DNA from: Clostridiales bacterium Firm_07
GTDB taxonomy: Bacteria > Bacillota > Clostridia > Oscillospirales > CAG-272
Reading direction: 5' to 3'
DNA length: 64,000 nucleotides
Assembly (NCBI GenBank): GCA_001604005.1
Contig: LVAM01000010.1
Coordinates: 21,244-85,243 of the forward strand
Position numbers and translations under genes: made by a program. Positions 1 through 8,908 of this stretch are shown in pieces. Below the pieces are notes generated by a model. It had not been told where the DNA came from, did no database searches, and saw only the letters and a program-made list of their open reading frames with translations. Every line of letters starts with the position of its first letter. Within the stretch, counting starts at the first letter, position 1.

Positions 1-1023
1 TACACGCCCGACACCTATGAAGCGTGGGATATGATCATCAATCAGGGCAAGTTCGTAGGGCGCGCCCCCGTGTTTGCGGGGGGCATTTGGAACTGGCTCT
101 CCTTTGCTCCCAACTGGTTTTACAGTTTCAATTCCGCCATTCCTCAACTGCGCGCCTGCAAGGCAAACGGCATCAAAGAAGTCTTTGCCACCACGTGGGG
201 CGACGAAGCCGCGGAGTGCCCCATCAATGTGATGCTTCTCGGTATGGAGTTGTGGGCGGAGCTTGGCTATGCCGAAGATTATGACGAGAAAAAACTGCGC
301 GAGCGATACGAGTTCGTCACCGGCGCCGATTTTGATGCCACGATGCTGCTTGAAAAAATCGACGCCATTCCCGGCACGTTGGAAAACAACGTGGAAGGCT
401 TCAACGCCTCAAAGTGCCTTTTGTGGCAGGATCCGCTGTTCGGTCTTTTGGACAAGGAGCTGTTCGGTCTTGAAGACGAAATCGAGGCGCATTATCGCAA
501 ATTGGCGCCCGTGTTCCGCGCCGAGAGCGAAAAGGATTCCGACCTTTCGCGCGAGTTTGGCTTGTATGCCAAACTTTGCGACGTGATGGAATACAAGGCG
601 ACCATCGGCTGTCGGCTGAAAAGCGCGTACGACGCGAAAGACAAAGAGACCCTTGCGCGTTACGCAAACTGCGTTCTTCCCGATTTGATCGCGCGCCAGC
701 GCGCGTTTTACGAGCATCACCGCGCGCTCTTTTACGACCAGAACAAACCCCTCGGCTTTGAGGTGTTTGACATTCGCCACGCCGCCGTCATACAGCGGAC
801 CGAAACGGCGCTGTGGCGGTTGCGCCAATACCTGGCGGGCGAGGTCGACCGTCTGCAAGAATTGGAAGACGACCGCCTCTATCGCCATATGGCGCCTTCT
901 TTTGACACCCATCTGAATTACACCAGTCTCATCTCGGGCAGCCGTATTTCCTACGCCGCGTCCGGCATTATGGCAAACAAAGCGGGGCAAGAACGCACCG
1001 GAAAAATGCCGATCTTTACTTAA
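1..1023 (+). CDS. Family 20-like glycosyl hydrolase (beta-N-acetylhexosaminidase type), C-terminal part
   Basis: The reading frame is open from the first base, so the N-terminus lies outside the window and about 340 residues are visible. The segment with GGIWNW near the start, followed by ATTWGDEAAECP at about residues 63-74, resembles the substrate-pocket end of GH20 barrels that remove terminal N-acetylhexosamine. The rest is mostly helical and charged, like the helical C-terminal extension of many Firmicutes GH20 proteins. No signal peptide can be judged. It lies 13 bases before the next gene and probably shares its transcript. The family call rests on motif resemblance only. Confidence 0.6.
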   Translation, partial: YTPDTYEAWDMIINQGKFVGRAPVFAGGIWNWLSFAPNWFYSFNSAIPQLRACKANGIKEVFATTWGDEAAECPINVMLLGMELWAELGYAEDYDEKKLRERYEFVTGADFDATMLLEKIDAIPGTLENNVEGFNASKCLLWQDPLFGLLDKELFGLEDEIEAHYRKLAPVFRAESEKDSDLSREFGLYAKLCDVMEYKATIGCRLKSAYDAKDKETLARYANCVLPDLIARQRAFYEHHRALFYDQNKPLGFEVFDIRHAAVIQRTETALWRLRQYLAGEVDRLQELEDDRLYRHMAPSFDTHLNYTSLISGSRISYAASGIMANKAGQERTGKMPIFT

Positions 1024-1036
1024 AAGGAGACGTCGT

Positions 1037-2680
1037 ATGAAAAGCAAATTCTGTTTTTATCATCCTTACCATCCCGAAGTTTGGCAGGCTATGATCGACT
1101 GCGGCCTTGTAAAGGAAGAAGACGGCGTAAAATTCAATCAAAGTTTACTGCTGAAAGATAGGTTCAAGTTCAACAATCTCGCCGCCAAGGGCGGTGAACT
1201 TTATCGTTATCTCGAAAAAACCGGCGCGCCCTTTTATATCGACCGTTTGCAAGGCGGCTGTTATATCGAGGAATATCCTTACGATACGGCGTTGGTCGAC
1301 GCCTATCGCGCTCTGCTCGGCGATCGCTTTATGGGCTGGCAGATGCACGAGTGGCTGTCCAATTATCGCTCCGATCTGAAAAAATTGAACGGACTCCCCG
1401 CCGACGAATGGAAGGATGCCGATGCCGTTCGGCGTCATATCTTTGAAAAATATCCGTACCCCTGCCTCTTTCTCGAAGCCATGTCCGCCGAGGAGATGGC
1501 GGAGCGCGGCAAGCCCCAAAACGTGGAAGAATTCAAGCAAAATATGTTTGACATCTACAAAAAAAGACTACGCACGCACGGTGAACTGATCCCCTGCGAC
1601 AGTTGCTTTTTGGCGTATGAGTTTGAGTTTCAAAACGGTGCGCGCGTGGTGATGCCCGAAGTCGGCGCGCAAAGCGCGGACGCGCGGATGCAAATTGCTT
1701 ACGCGCGCGGCGAGGCGAAAGGATTTGACCGCGATTTCGGCGTCTACTACGAGCCTTGGGGCGGCGTTCCTTTTTCGGCGTGCTGTTATCAACGCGACGG
1801 CAAAAACGAGTGGGGCATCGGGGAAAGCGCCGATTTCCCGTTTGAAACCAAGGGGCAAAACGGGGGCAGCTCCCGCTCTTTGCAACGGCGCGTCTTCCTT
1901 TACGGCTATCTGAACAATGCCGCTGTGATCTCCGAAGAGTGGGGACTTTGCAACACTTTTGAAGATTGGGAAACTTTCACGTTGTCCGAATACGGGCAAG
2001 TCAAACTCGACTTTCTGAATTTCACCCGCAAATACACCGACGTCGGGGAAAAACTGACTCCCGCCGCCGTTGTTCTCCCCGAAGAGTTGGACGTGTTGGA
2101 CGATATCCGCAAGCCGACAACGCATTGCGGCTATGACATATCCGACGAGATCGCCGCCGCCAAATCCGAAAAGATCAAAAACAGCGTCCGACGCGTTTTT
2201 TCGACGCCCACCGAGTTTTTGGGTACCGAATACAAAACTTTGATCAACAGCAGTATGCCCGACGCCGTGGATATGCTGAACGCGGGCAAGGAAAAGGAGC
2301 GCGTCATTTCCTCCTATCGCTATCTCGTTGATCTCACGGGCGACCGGGCTTTTGCCGACGCGCACGACAACTGCGTGGAGATCGACGCGCTGGAAGATTT
2401 GCTCCGCGCGGCGCTTCCCTGCACGGTAGAGGGATTGCACTGGCTCGTCAACGAACGAAAAGGCGGCGGATATTATCTCACGGTGTTCAACAACATCGGC
2501 ATCGAACGCACCGTGGAAAAGGGCGAGATCGCGCTCCCCGAGGGAACAAGATCCTCCAAAGTCACCTTCAAAAACGGCGCCGTCCCCACCGTGCTGGAAG
2601 GAGACGGCAAGCTTGAAAAAGAGGGCGACGACTATCGCCTCACCTTGCCCGCGGGCGGCTTTGCCTTCATTCGTTTCTGA
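1037..2680 (+). CDS. Unknown 547-residue protein paired with the glycosidase gene
   Basis: I do not recognise this family. AAGGAGACGTCGT precedes the ATG, so the start is well supported. The protein has no signal peptide or membrane segment and is rich in Trp, Tyr and Phe. The middle part (about residues 190-330) has the alternating hydrophobic strand/acidic loop look of a sugar-binding barrel, with EPWGG and EEWG motifs. The last 80 or so residues look like a small beta domain, common at the end of carbohydrate-active enzymes. Position right behind the GH20-like gene suggests a cytoplasmic role in the same glycan pathway, but this is inference. Confidence 0.5.
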   Translation: MKSKFCFYHPYHPEVWQAMIDCGLVKEEDGVKFNQSLLLKDRFKFNNLAAKGGELYRYLEKTGAPFYIDRLQGGCYIEEYPYDTALVDAYRALLGDRFMGWQMHEWLSNYRSDLKKLNGLPADEWKDADAVRRHIFEKYPYPCLFLEAMSAEEMAERGKPQNVEEFKQNMFDIYKKRLRTHGELIPCDSCFLAYEFEFQNGARVVMPEVGAQSADARMQIAYARGEAKGFDRDFGVYYEPWGGVPFSACCYQRDGKNEWGIGESADFPFETKGQNGGSSRSLQRRVFLYGYLNNAAVISEEWGLCNTFEDWETFTLSEYGQVKLDFLNFTRKYTDVGEKLTPAAVVLPEELDVLDDIRKPTTHCGYDISDEIAAAKSEKIKNSVRRVFSTPTEFLGTEYKTLINSSMPDAVDMLNAGKEKERVISSYRYLVDLTGDRAFADAHDNCVEIDALEDLLRAALPCTVEGLHWLVNERKGGGYYLTVFNNIGIERTVEKGEIALPEGTRSSKVTFKNGAVPTVLEGDGKLEKEGDDYRLTLPAGGFAFIRF

Positions 2681-2699
2681 TTTTTTACGAAACACATAC

Positions 2700-2730
2700 A
2701 AAAAACGCGCCGCAACGCGGCGCGTTTTTT
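2700..2730. terminator. Bidirectional rho-independent terminator
   Basis: A 14-bp stem (2700-2713 with 2717-2730) around a 3-base loop is flanked by A6 and T6, so it can end transcription of the plus-strand glycosidase pair and of rpsU on the minus strand. Confidence 0.9.
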
Positions 2731-2734
2731 GTTC

Positions 2735-2911
2735 TTATTTGAATTTACGCTTGCGCGCCGCTTCGGATTTCTTTTTCCGTTTGACGCTCGGCTTTTCGTA
2801 ATGCTCTCTCTTGCGAAGTTCGGCAAGGACACCGGAACGCGCACACTGGCGCTTGAACCGACGCAGAGCACTGTCAAGGGTTTCGCCCTCTTTCAGTTTC
2901 ACTTCTGCCAT
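2735..2911 (-). CDS. rpsU: 30S ribosomal protein S21
   Basis: This 58-residue gene is too short for a simple long-ORF screen. It begins [10 protein letters not shown], has the central RRFKR and REHYEKPS segments and ends in a Lys/Arg-rich tail ([17 protein letters not shown]), all typical of bacterial S21, a small-subunit protein that helps mRNA engage the anti-Shine-Dalgarno region. An AGGGGAGGG box lies just upstream. It has its own strong promoter and ends at the bidirectional terminator, so it is a single-gene unit. Confidence 0.97.
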   Translation of the reverse strand: MAEVKLKEGETLDSALRRFKRQCARSGVLAELRKREHYEKPSVKRKKKSEAARKRKFK

Positions 2912-2953
2912 ATTCTTTTTTCCCTCCCCTCGCGGTTACAAACTAACAAAATT

Positions 2954-2982
2954 ATTATACACGGTTTTCGCTCCTCTGTCAA
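2954..2982 (-). promoter_or_regulatory. Sigma-A promoter of rpsU
   Basis: On the minus strand TTGACA (2977-2982) and TATAAT (2954-2959) are both perfect hexamers with a 17-bp spacer, about 40 bases before the rpsU start codon. Confidence 0.9.
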
Positions 2983-3012
2983 GAGCGTTTTGCGCTTTTT
3001 TCGTATTTTCTT

Positions 3013-5415
3013 TTACCGCACCACAAGATTGACGATCTTATTTTTGACCACGATCTCCTTGACGACGGTTTTGCCCGCAATCGCCGCGGCCACTTTTTCG
3101 TCGGATTTTGCAAGCGAGAGCGCTTCCGCTTCCCCGCAATCCGCGGGCATCGGCACGACCCCGCGCAGTTTGCCGTTGACCTGCACCGCCACTTCCACGG
3201 TGTCGGAGCGCGTTTTCGCTTCGTCGAAAGTCGGCCACGGCGCCGTTGCCAAAAAGCCCTCGCATCCCAGTTCTTCGTGGATCTCCTCGGCAAGATGGGG
3301 CGCGAACGGATCAAGCAGTGAAATGAAGGTAAGCAGTTCGTCTTTGGTGAGCGACCCGTGCGCCTCGATCTCGTTGAGAAGCGTCATCAGCGCGGCGATC
3401 GCCGTGTTGAACTTCATCTCCTCGATGTCGGAAGAGACTTTTTTCACGGTCTTGTGGAAAGAGGCTTCCAGCGCGGGCGTCACGCCCTCGCCGCGCACTT
3501 TTTCGGTCAGCGCCGCCACGCGGTCTAGAAAGCGGCGGCACCCGCGCATACTGCTCTCCGACCAGGGCGCGGCACTGCCGTAATCGCCCATAAAGAGCAC
3601 GTACACACGCAGTGTATCCGCGCCGTAAACGTCGACCACGTTGAGCGGATCGACCACGTTGCCGAGCGATTTGGACATTTTCTGCCCATCGGAGCCGAGG
3701 ATCAGCCCTTGCGCCGTGCGTTTGGCATAGGGCTCCGCGGTCGGCACGACGCCGATGTCATAGAGGAATTTGTGCCAAAAACGGCTGTATATCATATGGC
3801 GCGTAACGTGCTCCATACCGCCGTTGTACCAATCCACGGGAAGCCAGTAAGCAAGTTTCGCGGGGTCGGCAAGCGCGTCGTCGTTCAGCGGGTCGATATA
3901 GCGCAGGAAATACCACGAGGAACCCGCCCACTGCGGCATCGTATCGGTCTCGCGCTTGGCGTCGCCGCCGCAACGCGGACATTTGCAGTTGACGAACGAC
4001 GCGATCTTGGCAAGCGGCGATTCTCCGCCCTCTCCGGGCACGAAATTCTCCACCTGCGGCAAGGTAAGGGGCAGTTCTTCGTAAGGAACGGGCACCATTC
4101 CGCAGTGCGGGCAATGCACGATCGGGATCGGCTCGCCCCAGTAGCGCTGGCGGTTGAACGCCCAGTCCTTCATCTTATACTGCACGCCCTCTTCGCCGAT
4201 GCCTTTTTCGGTCAGATACGCGATCATACGCGCGATCGACTCTTTTTTGTTCGTCAGCCCGTTAAGGAAGCCCGACGCGACCATTTCGCCGTCGCCGGTG
4301 TACGCCTCCTTGGAAATGTCGCCGCCGCGAATGACCTCCACGATGTCAATGCCGAATTTGCGGGCAAAGGCATAGTCGCGCTCATCGTGCGCCGGCACCG
4401 CCATAATGGCGCCTGTGCCGTAACCCATCATCACATAATCCGCGATGTAAATGGGAATTTCTTTGCCGCTGACCGGGTTTTTCGCCGTGATACCCTCGAT
4501 CCGCACGCCGGTCTTCTCTTTTACCAACTGCGTGCGCTCAAATTCGGTTTTCTTGGCACATTCCGCGGCATATGCGTCAATTTCCGCCTGATTTTTGATC
4601 GCGGAACGGTATTTTTGAAGCAACGGGTGCTCCGGTGCGATGACCATAAACGTCACGCCGAACAGCGTGTCGGGACGGGTGGTATAAATGCGGAGCTGAT
4701 CCGGCACGCCGCAGAGCGGAAAATTGACGAAAGCGCCGGTACTGCGCCCGATCCAGTTGACCTGCTGCTGTTTGATGTTGGGCAGATAATCCACCGTGTC
4801 AAGGTCGGAAAGAAGCCGCTCGGCATACGCGGTGATGCGCAAATACCACACGTCTTTGGACTTTTGAATGATGTCGCTCTTGCAAATGTCGCACTTGCCG
4901 CCCTGCGAATCCTCGTTGGAGAGCACCACTTTGCAAGAGGGGCAATAGTTGACCATCGCCGTGTCGCGGAAGACGAGCCCTTTCTCAAAGAGTTTGAGAA
5001 AGATCCACTGCGTCCACTTGTAATATTTTTCGTCGGTGGTATCGACCACTCTGTCCCAATCGAAAGAAAAACCGACGCGGGAGAGTTGCTCTCTGAAATG
5101 CTTGATGTTTTGGTCGGTCACTTTGCGCGGGTGGATACCGGTTTTGATGGCGTAATTCTCGGTCGGAAGTCCGAACGCGTCGAAACCGATCGGAAAAAGG
5201 ACGTTGTATCCTTCCATTCTGCGTTTGCGGCTGACCACTTCCAACCCCGCGTACGCCTTGATATGCCCCACGTGCATACCGGCACCGCTGGGATAGGGAA
5301 ATTCGACAAGCCCGTAAAACTTTTTCTTGTCGGAAAGGTCTTCTGCGTGGAAAACCTTTGCCTCTTCCCACTTTTTCTGCCATTTTTGCTCGATCGCGGC
5401 AAAATCGTATTTCAT
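3013..5415 (-). CDS. leuS: Leucine--tRNA ligase
   Basis: A full-length 800-residue class I aminoacyl-tRNA synthetase that charges tRNA-Leu in the cytoplasm. The HIGH signature appears as HVGH in PYPSGAGMHVGHIKAY near residue 45. The inserted editing domain fills roughly residues 220-410, with an internal zinc-type Cys cluster just before it (CPSC, CDIC). KMSKS lies near residue 577, and the C-terminal domain follows. The ATG overlaps the stop of the preceding rsfS part by four bases (ATGA), so it is translationally coupled and is the last gene of the smc operon. No strong terminator follows. Confidence 0.98.
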   Translation of the reverse strand: MKYDFAAIEQKWQKKWEEAKVFHAEDLSDKKKFYGLVEFPYPSGAGMHVGHIKAYAGLEVVSRKRRMEGYNVLFPIGFDAFGLPTENYAIKTGIHPRKVTDQNIKHFREQLSRVGFSFDWDRVVDTTDEKYYKWTQWIFLKLFEKGLVFRDTAMVNYCPSCKVVLSNEDSQGGKCDICKSDIIQKSKDVWYLRITAYAERLLSDLDTVDYLPNIKQQQVNWIGRSTGAFVNFPLCGVPDQLRIYTTRPDTLFGVTFMVIAPEHPLLQKYRSAIKNQAEIDAYAAECAKKTEFERTQLVKEKTGVRIEGITAKNPVSGKEIPIYIADYVMMGYGTGAIMAVPAHDERDYAFARKFGIDIVEVIRGGDISKEAYTGDGEMVASGFLNGLTNKKESIARMIAYLTEKGIGEEGVQYKMKDWAFNRQRYWGEPIPIVHCPHCGMVPVPYEELPLTLPQVENFVPGEGGESPLAKIASFVNCKCPRCGGDAKRETDTMPQWAGSSWYFLRYIDPLNDDALADPAKLAYWLPVDWYNGGMEHVTRHMIYSRFWHKFLYDIGVVPTAEPYAKRTAQGLILGSDGQKMSKSLGNVVDPLNVVDVYGADTLRVYVLFMGDYGSAAPWSESSMRGCRRFLDRVAALTEKVRGEGVTPALEASFHKTVKKVSSDIEEMKFNTAIAALMTLLNEIEAHGSLTKDELLTFISLLDPFAPHLAEEIHEELGCEGFLATAPWPTFDEAKTRSDTVEVAVQVNGKLRGVVPMPADCGEAEALSLAKSDEKVAAAIAGKTVVKEIVVKNKIVNLVVR

Positions 5416-5810
5416 AGTGTCTCCCCCTCGTCGCTTCTTGCGGCGTCTTTATATAGTTTGTCCAAATGGTAAAACCCTCTTGTTTCACGGTCGAAAATGT
5501 GCACCATCACCGTGCCGAAATCCACCACCACCCACGAACGCCGGTTGCCGCCGTCGGTATAGAGCGCCTTGACGCCGCGCTCGCCCATTCTGAAAATCAG
5601 TTCGTCGGCAAGCGACTGGATATGCGGGGCGGAAATTGCGTTTGCCAACACCAGATAATCGGTGATGTCGCTGTGCCCCTTTACGGGAATAAGGGCGATG
5701 TCGCCGGCTTTTTTCATATCCAGCACGAATTTTGCCGCGCGCGCCACTTCCGCCGCGTCGGCATCGGCAAGCGAGGGCAATTCCGCCCAATTTTCAAGAG
5801 TTTCAACCAT
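5412..5810 (-). CDS. rsfS: RsfS from an internal start within the fused frame
   Basis: The codons at the junction (reading AAAAGGAGAAAAAAT then ATG at 5808-5810) look like a normal Shine-Dalgarno sequence with 7-8 bases of spacing. Initiation here would give a 132-residue free RsfS, close to the usual family length of about 110-120. This suggests either that both a fused and a free form are made, or that the upstream yqeK gene lost its stop codon while the old rsfS signal remained. It is the same frame as the fusion entry, listed separately because the product differs. Confidence 0.6.
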   Translation of the reverse strand: MVETLENWAELPSLADADAAEVARAAKFVLDMKKAGDIALIPVKGHSDITDYLVLANAISAPHIQSLADELIFRMGERGVKALYTDGGNRRSWVVVDFGTVMVHIFDRETRGFYHLDKLYKDAARSDEGETL

Positions 5811-6476
5811 ATTTTTTCTCCTTTTATGAGCGTTTGCCGCGCGAAACGCCGTGTATGCGGCAACGGTTTCCCGCACCGGCTCTTTTCCCTCTCGTCCAAT
5901 GTCTGCAAGCGTCATTTCCAACGCCTTTTCCAGCGTTTTCGCAAGATGCGCGCGCCGCGCGCTCACGGGCATTTTCTCCGGCTCGGCGTCAAAAAAGAAG
6001 TGCCGCAGCGTCACGCAGTCGGAAAAAGTGCGTCCTTCTTCGATATAGTCCGCGAGATACAGTATCGCCTCACGCACGGTCATACGCGCGTGCGCCGTCG
6101 TGTGCCAGCGCACCGCCGACAGCAGTGCGGGTACGGCAAACGCGGGATAGTGCTCTTTAATCACGATCGGCGCCGTGATGGCGTGCCAGACTTTCGGATT
6201 TTCGCGCTCGTCACGCCGCAAAGGACGTTTTGCCGCGCGCAGAATATCAAGATGCTCCTCGCGGGGCATCTCTTTTGTGATATCGTGCAAAAGCGCCGCC
6301 GCCCGAAGAAGCGACGCTTCGCGCGGGAGATACAGGCGCGCCAAGCGCTCCGCCATTTTCGCCACGCCGCGCGTGTGCGCCATACGGTAAGGAGAAAGCA
6401 CCTTCTCTACCGCGCTTTCCAGATCGGCAAGCGCGCGCGTGTCAAACGCGATCTTTGCGATTTTTGCTTTATACAT
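5412..6476 (-). CDS. yqeK-rsfS: YqeK-type HD hydrolase fused in frame to ribosome silencing factor RsfS
   Basis: A single 354-residue frame joins two proteins that are normally separate neighbours. Residues 1 to about 215 form a YqeK HD domain (AHTRGVAKMAERLA, then LLHDITKE, and HTTAHARM further on), the family of symmetrical Ap4A/nucleotide hydrolases. Residues 223-354 form RsfS (DILVL-type strand pattern, GHSDITDYLVLA, YTDGGNRRSWVVVDFGTVMVHIF), which binds ribosomal protein L14 and blocks subunit joining. I chose ATG 6474-6476 because GGGAG precedes it and it overlaps the nadD stop by eight bases. The next gene overlaps by four. No stop codon separates the two halves. Confidence 0.85.
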   Translation of the reverse strand: MYKAKIAKIAFDTRALADLESAVEKVLSPYRMAHTRGVAKMAERLARLYLPREASLLRAAALLHDITKEMPREEHLDILRAAKRPLRRDERENPKVWHAITAPIVIKEHYPAFAVPALLSAVRWHTTAHARMTVREAILYLADYIEEGRTFSDCVTLRHFFFDAEPEKMPVSARRAHLAKTLEKALEMTLADIGREGKEPVRETVAAYTAFRAANAHKRRKNMVETLENWAELPSLADADAAEVARAAKFVLDMKKAGDIALIPVKGHSDITDYLVLANAISAPHIQSLADELIFRMGERGVKALYTDGGNRRSWVVVDFGTVMVHIFDRETRGFYHLDKLYKDAARSDEGETL

Positions 6477-7083
6477 ACAATTTTTTCTCCCGGATATAGG
6501 CTTCCACCGCCGGCGGGACAAGCCCCGCAAGCGGCGCGCCCGCGCGAATGAGCGTGCGAATGTCGGTGGATGAGATCTCCACGCACGGCGCCGTCAGGCG
6601 TCGCACGATCTTGCCGTATCGCTCCAAGTATTCTTTATTTTTCCCCACGATGCGCGCTTCGAGTATCGGATCGCTCTCGCGCCGCATATACACGGGGTAA
6701 GCAAGGCGAAAAATCTCCTCCGGTTCGCGCCACTCGGAAAGTGAGAGCATCATATCGGTGCCGAGCAGGAGAAAAAGCCGCCGATCTTCGCGCGAGAGCG
6801 CGCGCAAGGTGTCGACCGTGTAACTTTTTCCGCCCCGCGCGATCTCCATATCACTGACCAGCGTGCGCGGCAAATTTCCGAAAGCAAGTTCGCACATACG
6901 AAGCCTGTCCTCCGGCGTGTCGCCAGACGCCGCCTCTTTGTGGGGGGGCGCGGCGGTCGGAATGATATAGAGAAGATCGAGCTGCATTTCCGAAAGAAAC
7001 GCGCGCGCGGCGGCAAGATGCCCGTTGTGCGGAGGCGCGAACGTGCCGCCGTAAATGCCGATGCGCATTTGCCCGTTTAACAT
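6469..7083 (-). CDS. nadD: Nicotinate-nucleotide adenylyltransferase
   Basis: A 204-residue NaMN adenylyltransferase that makes deamido-NAD in NAD biosynthesis. The nucleotidyltransferase motif GGTFAPPHNGH sits at the N-terminus and ISSTDIR near the C-terminus, both diagnostic. Two starts are possible. ATG 7081-7083 overlaps the yhbY stop. ATG 7066-7068 starts directly at MRIGIYGG. I chose the first because it overlaps the yhbY stop, which suggests coupling, but neither has a strong ribosome binding site. The yhbY-nadD-yqeK-rsfS order is classic Firmicutes. Confidence 0.93.
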   Translation of the reverse strand: MLNGQMRIGIYGGTFAPPHNGHLAAARAFLSEMQLDLLYIIPTAAPPHKEAASGDTPEDRLRMCELAFGNLPRTLVSDMEIARGGKSYTVDTLRALSREDRRLFLLLGTDMMLSLSEWREPEEIFRLAYPVYMRRESDPILEARIVGKNKEYLERYGKIVRRLTAPCVEISSTDIRTLIRAGAPLAGLVPPAVEAYIREKKLYV

Positions 7084-7379
7084 AGCGTGATCTTTCTCTT
7101 GTCGGGATCGGGCGCCTCGCGGTACAGCACGCATTTCGTGCCGATCACGGCGACCACCGCCGCGTCCGTGGCGGCGGCAAGCGCCTCGGCGGTTTCACGC
7201 ACGGCGTCGGGCGCGTTGGCAAGCACGCGCAGTTTGATCAGTTCCCGCGCCGTCAGCGCGTCGTCCACCGTGCGGACAAGCGCTTCCGTCACGCCGTTTT
7301 TACCGATCTGCATAATGGTATCTTCGTTTGCCGCGATCGAACGGAGCGCGGCGCGTTGTTTGCTCGTCAAGACCGTCAT
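7077..7379 (-). CDS. yhbY: YhbY-type CRM-domain RNA-binding protein
   Basis: A 100-residue protein with the single CRM fold found in YhbY/YqeI, a pre-50S ribosome-associated factor. It begins LTSKQRAALRSIA and carries the conserved IGKNGVTE loop (GxxG RNA-contact motif) and the LIKLRVL strand. GGAGGGCGTGAT precedes the ATG. It lies 12 bases behind rdgB and overlaps nadD, inside the smc operon, fitting a ribosome assembly role beside rsfS. Confidence 0.92.
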   Translation of the reverse strand: MTVLTSKQRAALRSIAANEDTIMQIGKNGVTEALVRTVDDALTARELIKLRVLANAPDAVRETAEALAAATDAAVVAVIGTKCVLYREAPDPDKRKITLC

Positions 7380-7391
7380 ATCACGCCCTCC

Positions 7392-8006
7392 TTATATTTT
7401 GATCCCCATCCGCGCGGCGAAAAGCGGGGCAAACGCCCGCACCGCCGCGCCGCGATGGCTGACGCTGTTTTTTTCTTCCGCGCTCGCTTGCGCCAGAGTC
7501 TTTCCGAGAGCGGGCACGAAAAAGAGCGGATCGTATCCGAACCCGTTTTCGCCGCGCGGCGCGGTGAGGATCTCCCCTTGAACGCGTCCCTCGCAAAGGA
7601 TCGGTTCGCCGCCCGCGGGAAAAACGCAGGCAAGCACTGAAACGAAAGCGGCGCGGCGATCGGTGACGCCCTCCATATTATGAAGCAATAAGCGGTTGTT
7701 TGCCGCGTCGTCGTGCTCCCCCGCGTACCGTGCCGAAAAAACGCCGGGCGCGCCGTCGAGCGCCGCGACCGAAAGCCCCGAATCGTCGGCAAGCGCGATA
7801 TAGCCGCTTGCCGCGGCGTGCCGGGCTTTGATGAGCGCGTTTTCGACAAAAGTGTTGCCGGTCTCCTCAACGTCGTCCGAAATGCCCGCTTCTTCAAGAG
7901 AAACGAGTTCCACGCACGCGCCGAGTTCCTCGTCAAGCAGTTTTTGCAGTTCCCTGATCTTGCCGCCGTTTCTGGTGGCAAGCACCATTTTGATCTTTTC
8001 CATCAT
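7392..8006 (-). CDS. rdgB: XTP/dITP diphosphatase (RdgB/HAM1 family)
   Basis: A 204-residue house-cleaning nucleotide pyrophosphatase that hydrolyses ITP, dITP and XTP to the monophosphate, keeping non-canonical purines out of DNA and RNA. Family marks are VLATRNGGKIREL at the start, ADDSGLSV near residue 72, GVFSARYAG, and FGYDPLFF toward the end. Two adjacent ATG codons are present. The first overlaps the ftsY stop (ATGATG), so the gene is translationally coupled to ftsY. Length is normal for the family. Confidence 0.96.
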   Translation of the reverse strand: MMEKIKMVLATRNGGKIRELQKLLDEELGACVELVSLEEAGISDDVEETGNTFVENALIKARHAAASGYIALADDSGLSVAALDGAPGVFSARYAGEHDDAANNRLLLHNMEGVTDRRAAFVSVLACVFPAGGEPILCEGRVQGEILTAPRGENGFGYDPLFFVPALGKTLAQASAEEKNSVSHRGAAVRAFAPLFAARMGIKI

Positions 8007-8908
8007 TCAAAGAGCGCGGAAACGAACTCGTCCGCGTCAAACTCTTGCATATCGTCGATCTTCTCGCCAACGCCGATAAACTTGACGGGAAGCCCCAGTT
8101 CGAGGCGAATGGAGAGCACGAAACCGCCTTTCGCCGTACCGTCCAGTTTGTTGAGGATAAGCCCCGTGATGTCGGCGGCGCGGCTGAATTCTTTTGCCTG
8201 CGAAATGGCGTTTTGCCCCGTCGTCGCGTCCAACACAAGCAGATTTTCTCGGGCGCTGTCCGGCAATTCGCGCGAAATGACGCGATTGATCTTGGCAAGT
8301 TCGTCCATCAGATTTTTTTTGTTTTGAAGTCTCCCCGCCGTATCCACGATCAGCACGTCCGCGCCCTTCTTTTTGGTGTACTGTATCGCGTCAAACACAA
8401 CGGCGGCGGGGTCCGATCCCTCGTTTTGCCGGATCATCTCCACGCCCGCGCGCTCGCACCACACGCCGAGTTGCTCGATTGCCGCGGCGCGGAAGGTATC
8501 CGCCGCCGCGACGACCACTTTTTTGCCGTTCTTTTTCAGGCGTTTCGCGATCTTACCGATCGAGGTGGTCTTTCCCGCCCCGTTGACGCCGATCACCAAA
8601 ATCACCGAGGGAACGGTGTCAAGGCACAGCGGCTCGCCTTCGCCGATCAGGTCGGAGAGGATCTCACGGAGCGCGTCTTTGATCTCGGAGGGCTCTTTGA
8701 GTTTTCCCTCTTTGACGGCGGCGCGCAAACGGTCAAGGATCTCCTCCGTGGCGGCAACGCCGACGTCGGAGGTGATGAGCAATTCTTCCAGTTCGTCAAG
8801 GAGATCTTCATCTACGCGCACGAAATGTTTGAGGAGCGCGTCGATCCCCCCGAAAAGCGCTTTTTTGGTTTTGGCAAGTCCCTCACGGAGTTTCGCCAAG
8901 AATCCCAT
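8003..8908 (-). CDS. ftsY: Signal recognition particle receptor FtsY
   Basis: A 301-residue SRP receptor GTPase that docks ribosome-SRP complexes at the membrane for co-translational insertion. The N and G domains are complete: [15 protein letters not shown] (P-loop), [20 protein letters not shown] and the [11 protein letters not shown] guanine-specificity region are visible. The acidic A domain of Gram-negative FtsY is absent, as usual in Firmicutes. I chose ATG 8906-8908 because GGAGAGG precedes it; it lies inside the end of smc, overlapping by 26 bases. Confidence 0.97.
   Translation of the reverse strand: MGFLAKLREGLAKTKKALFGGIDALLKHFVRVDEDLLDELEELLITSDVGVAATEEILDRLRAAVKEGKLKEPSEIKDALREILSDLIGEGEPLCLDTVPSVILVIGVNGAGKTTSIGKIAKRLKKNGKKVVVAAADTFRAAAIEQLGVWCERAGVEMIRQNEGSDPAAVVFDAIQYTKKKGADVLIVDTAGRLQNKKNLMDELAKINRVISRELPDSARENLLVLDATTGQNAISQAKEFSRAADITGLILNKLDGTAKGGFVLSIRLELGLPVKFIGVGEKIDDMQEFDADEFVSALFE

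Noticed and set aside
3709..5472. Long plus-strand open frame opposite leuS, and similar ones opposite topA (15771-17987), lon (21589-24567), adhE (48576-51116) and the aconitase-family gene (44028-46082)
   Set aside because: They are antisense to clear, complete genes, lack ribosome binding sites and show composition expected from GC-rich codon bias.
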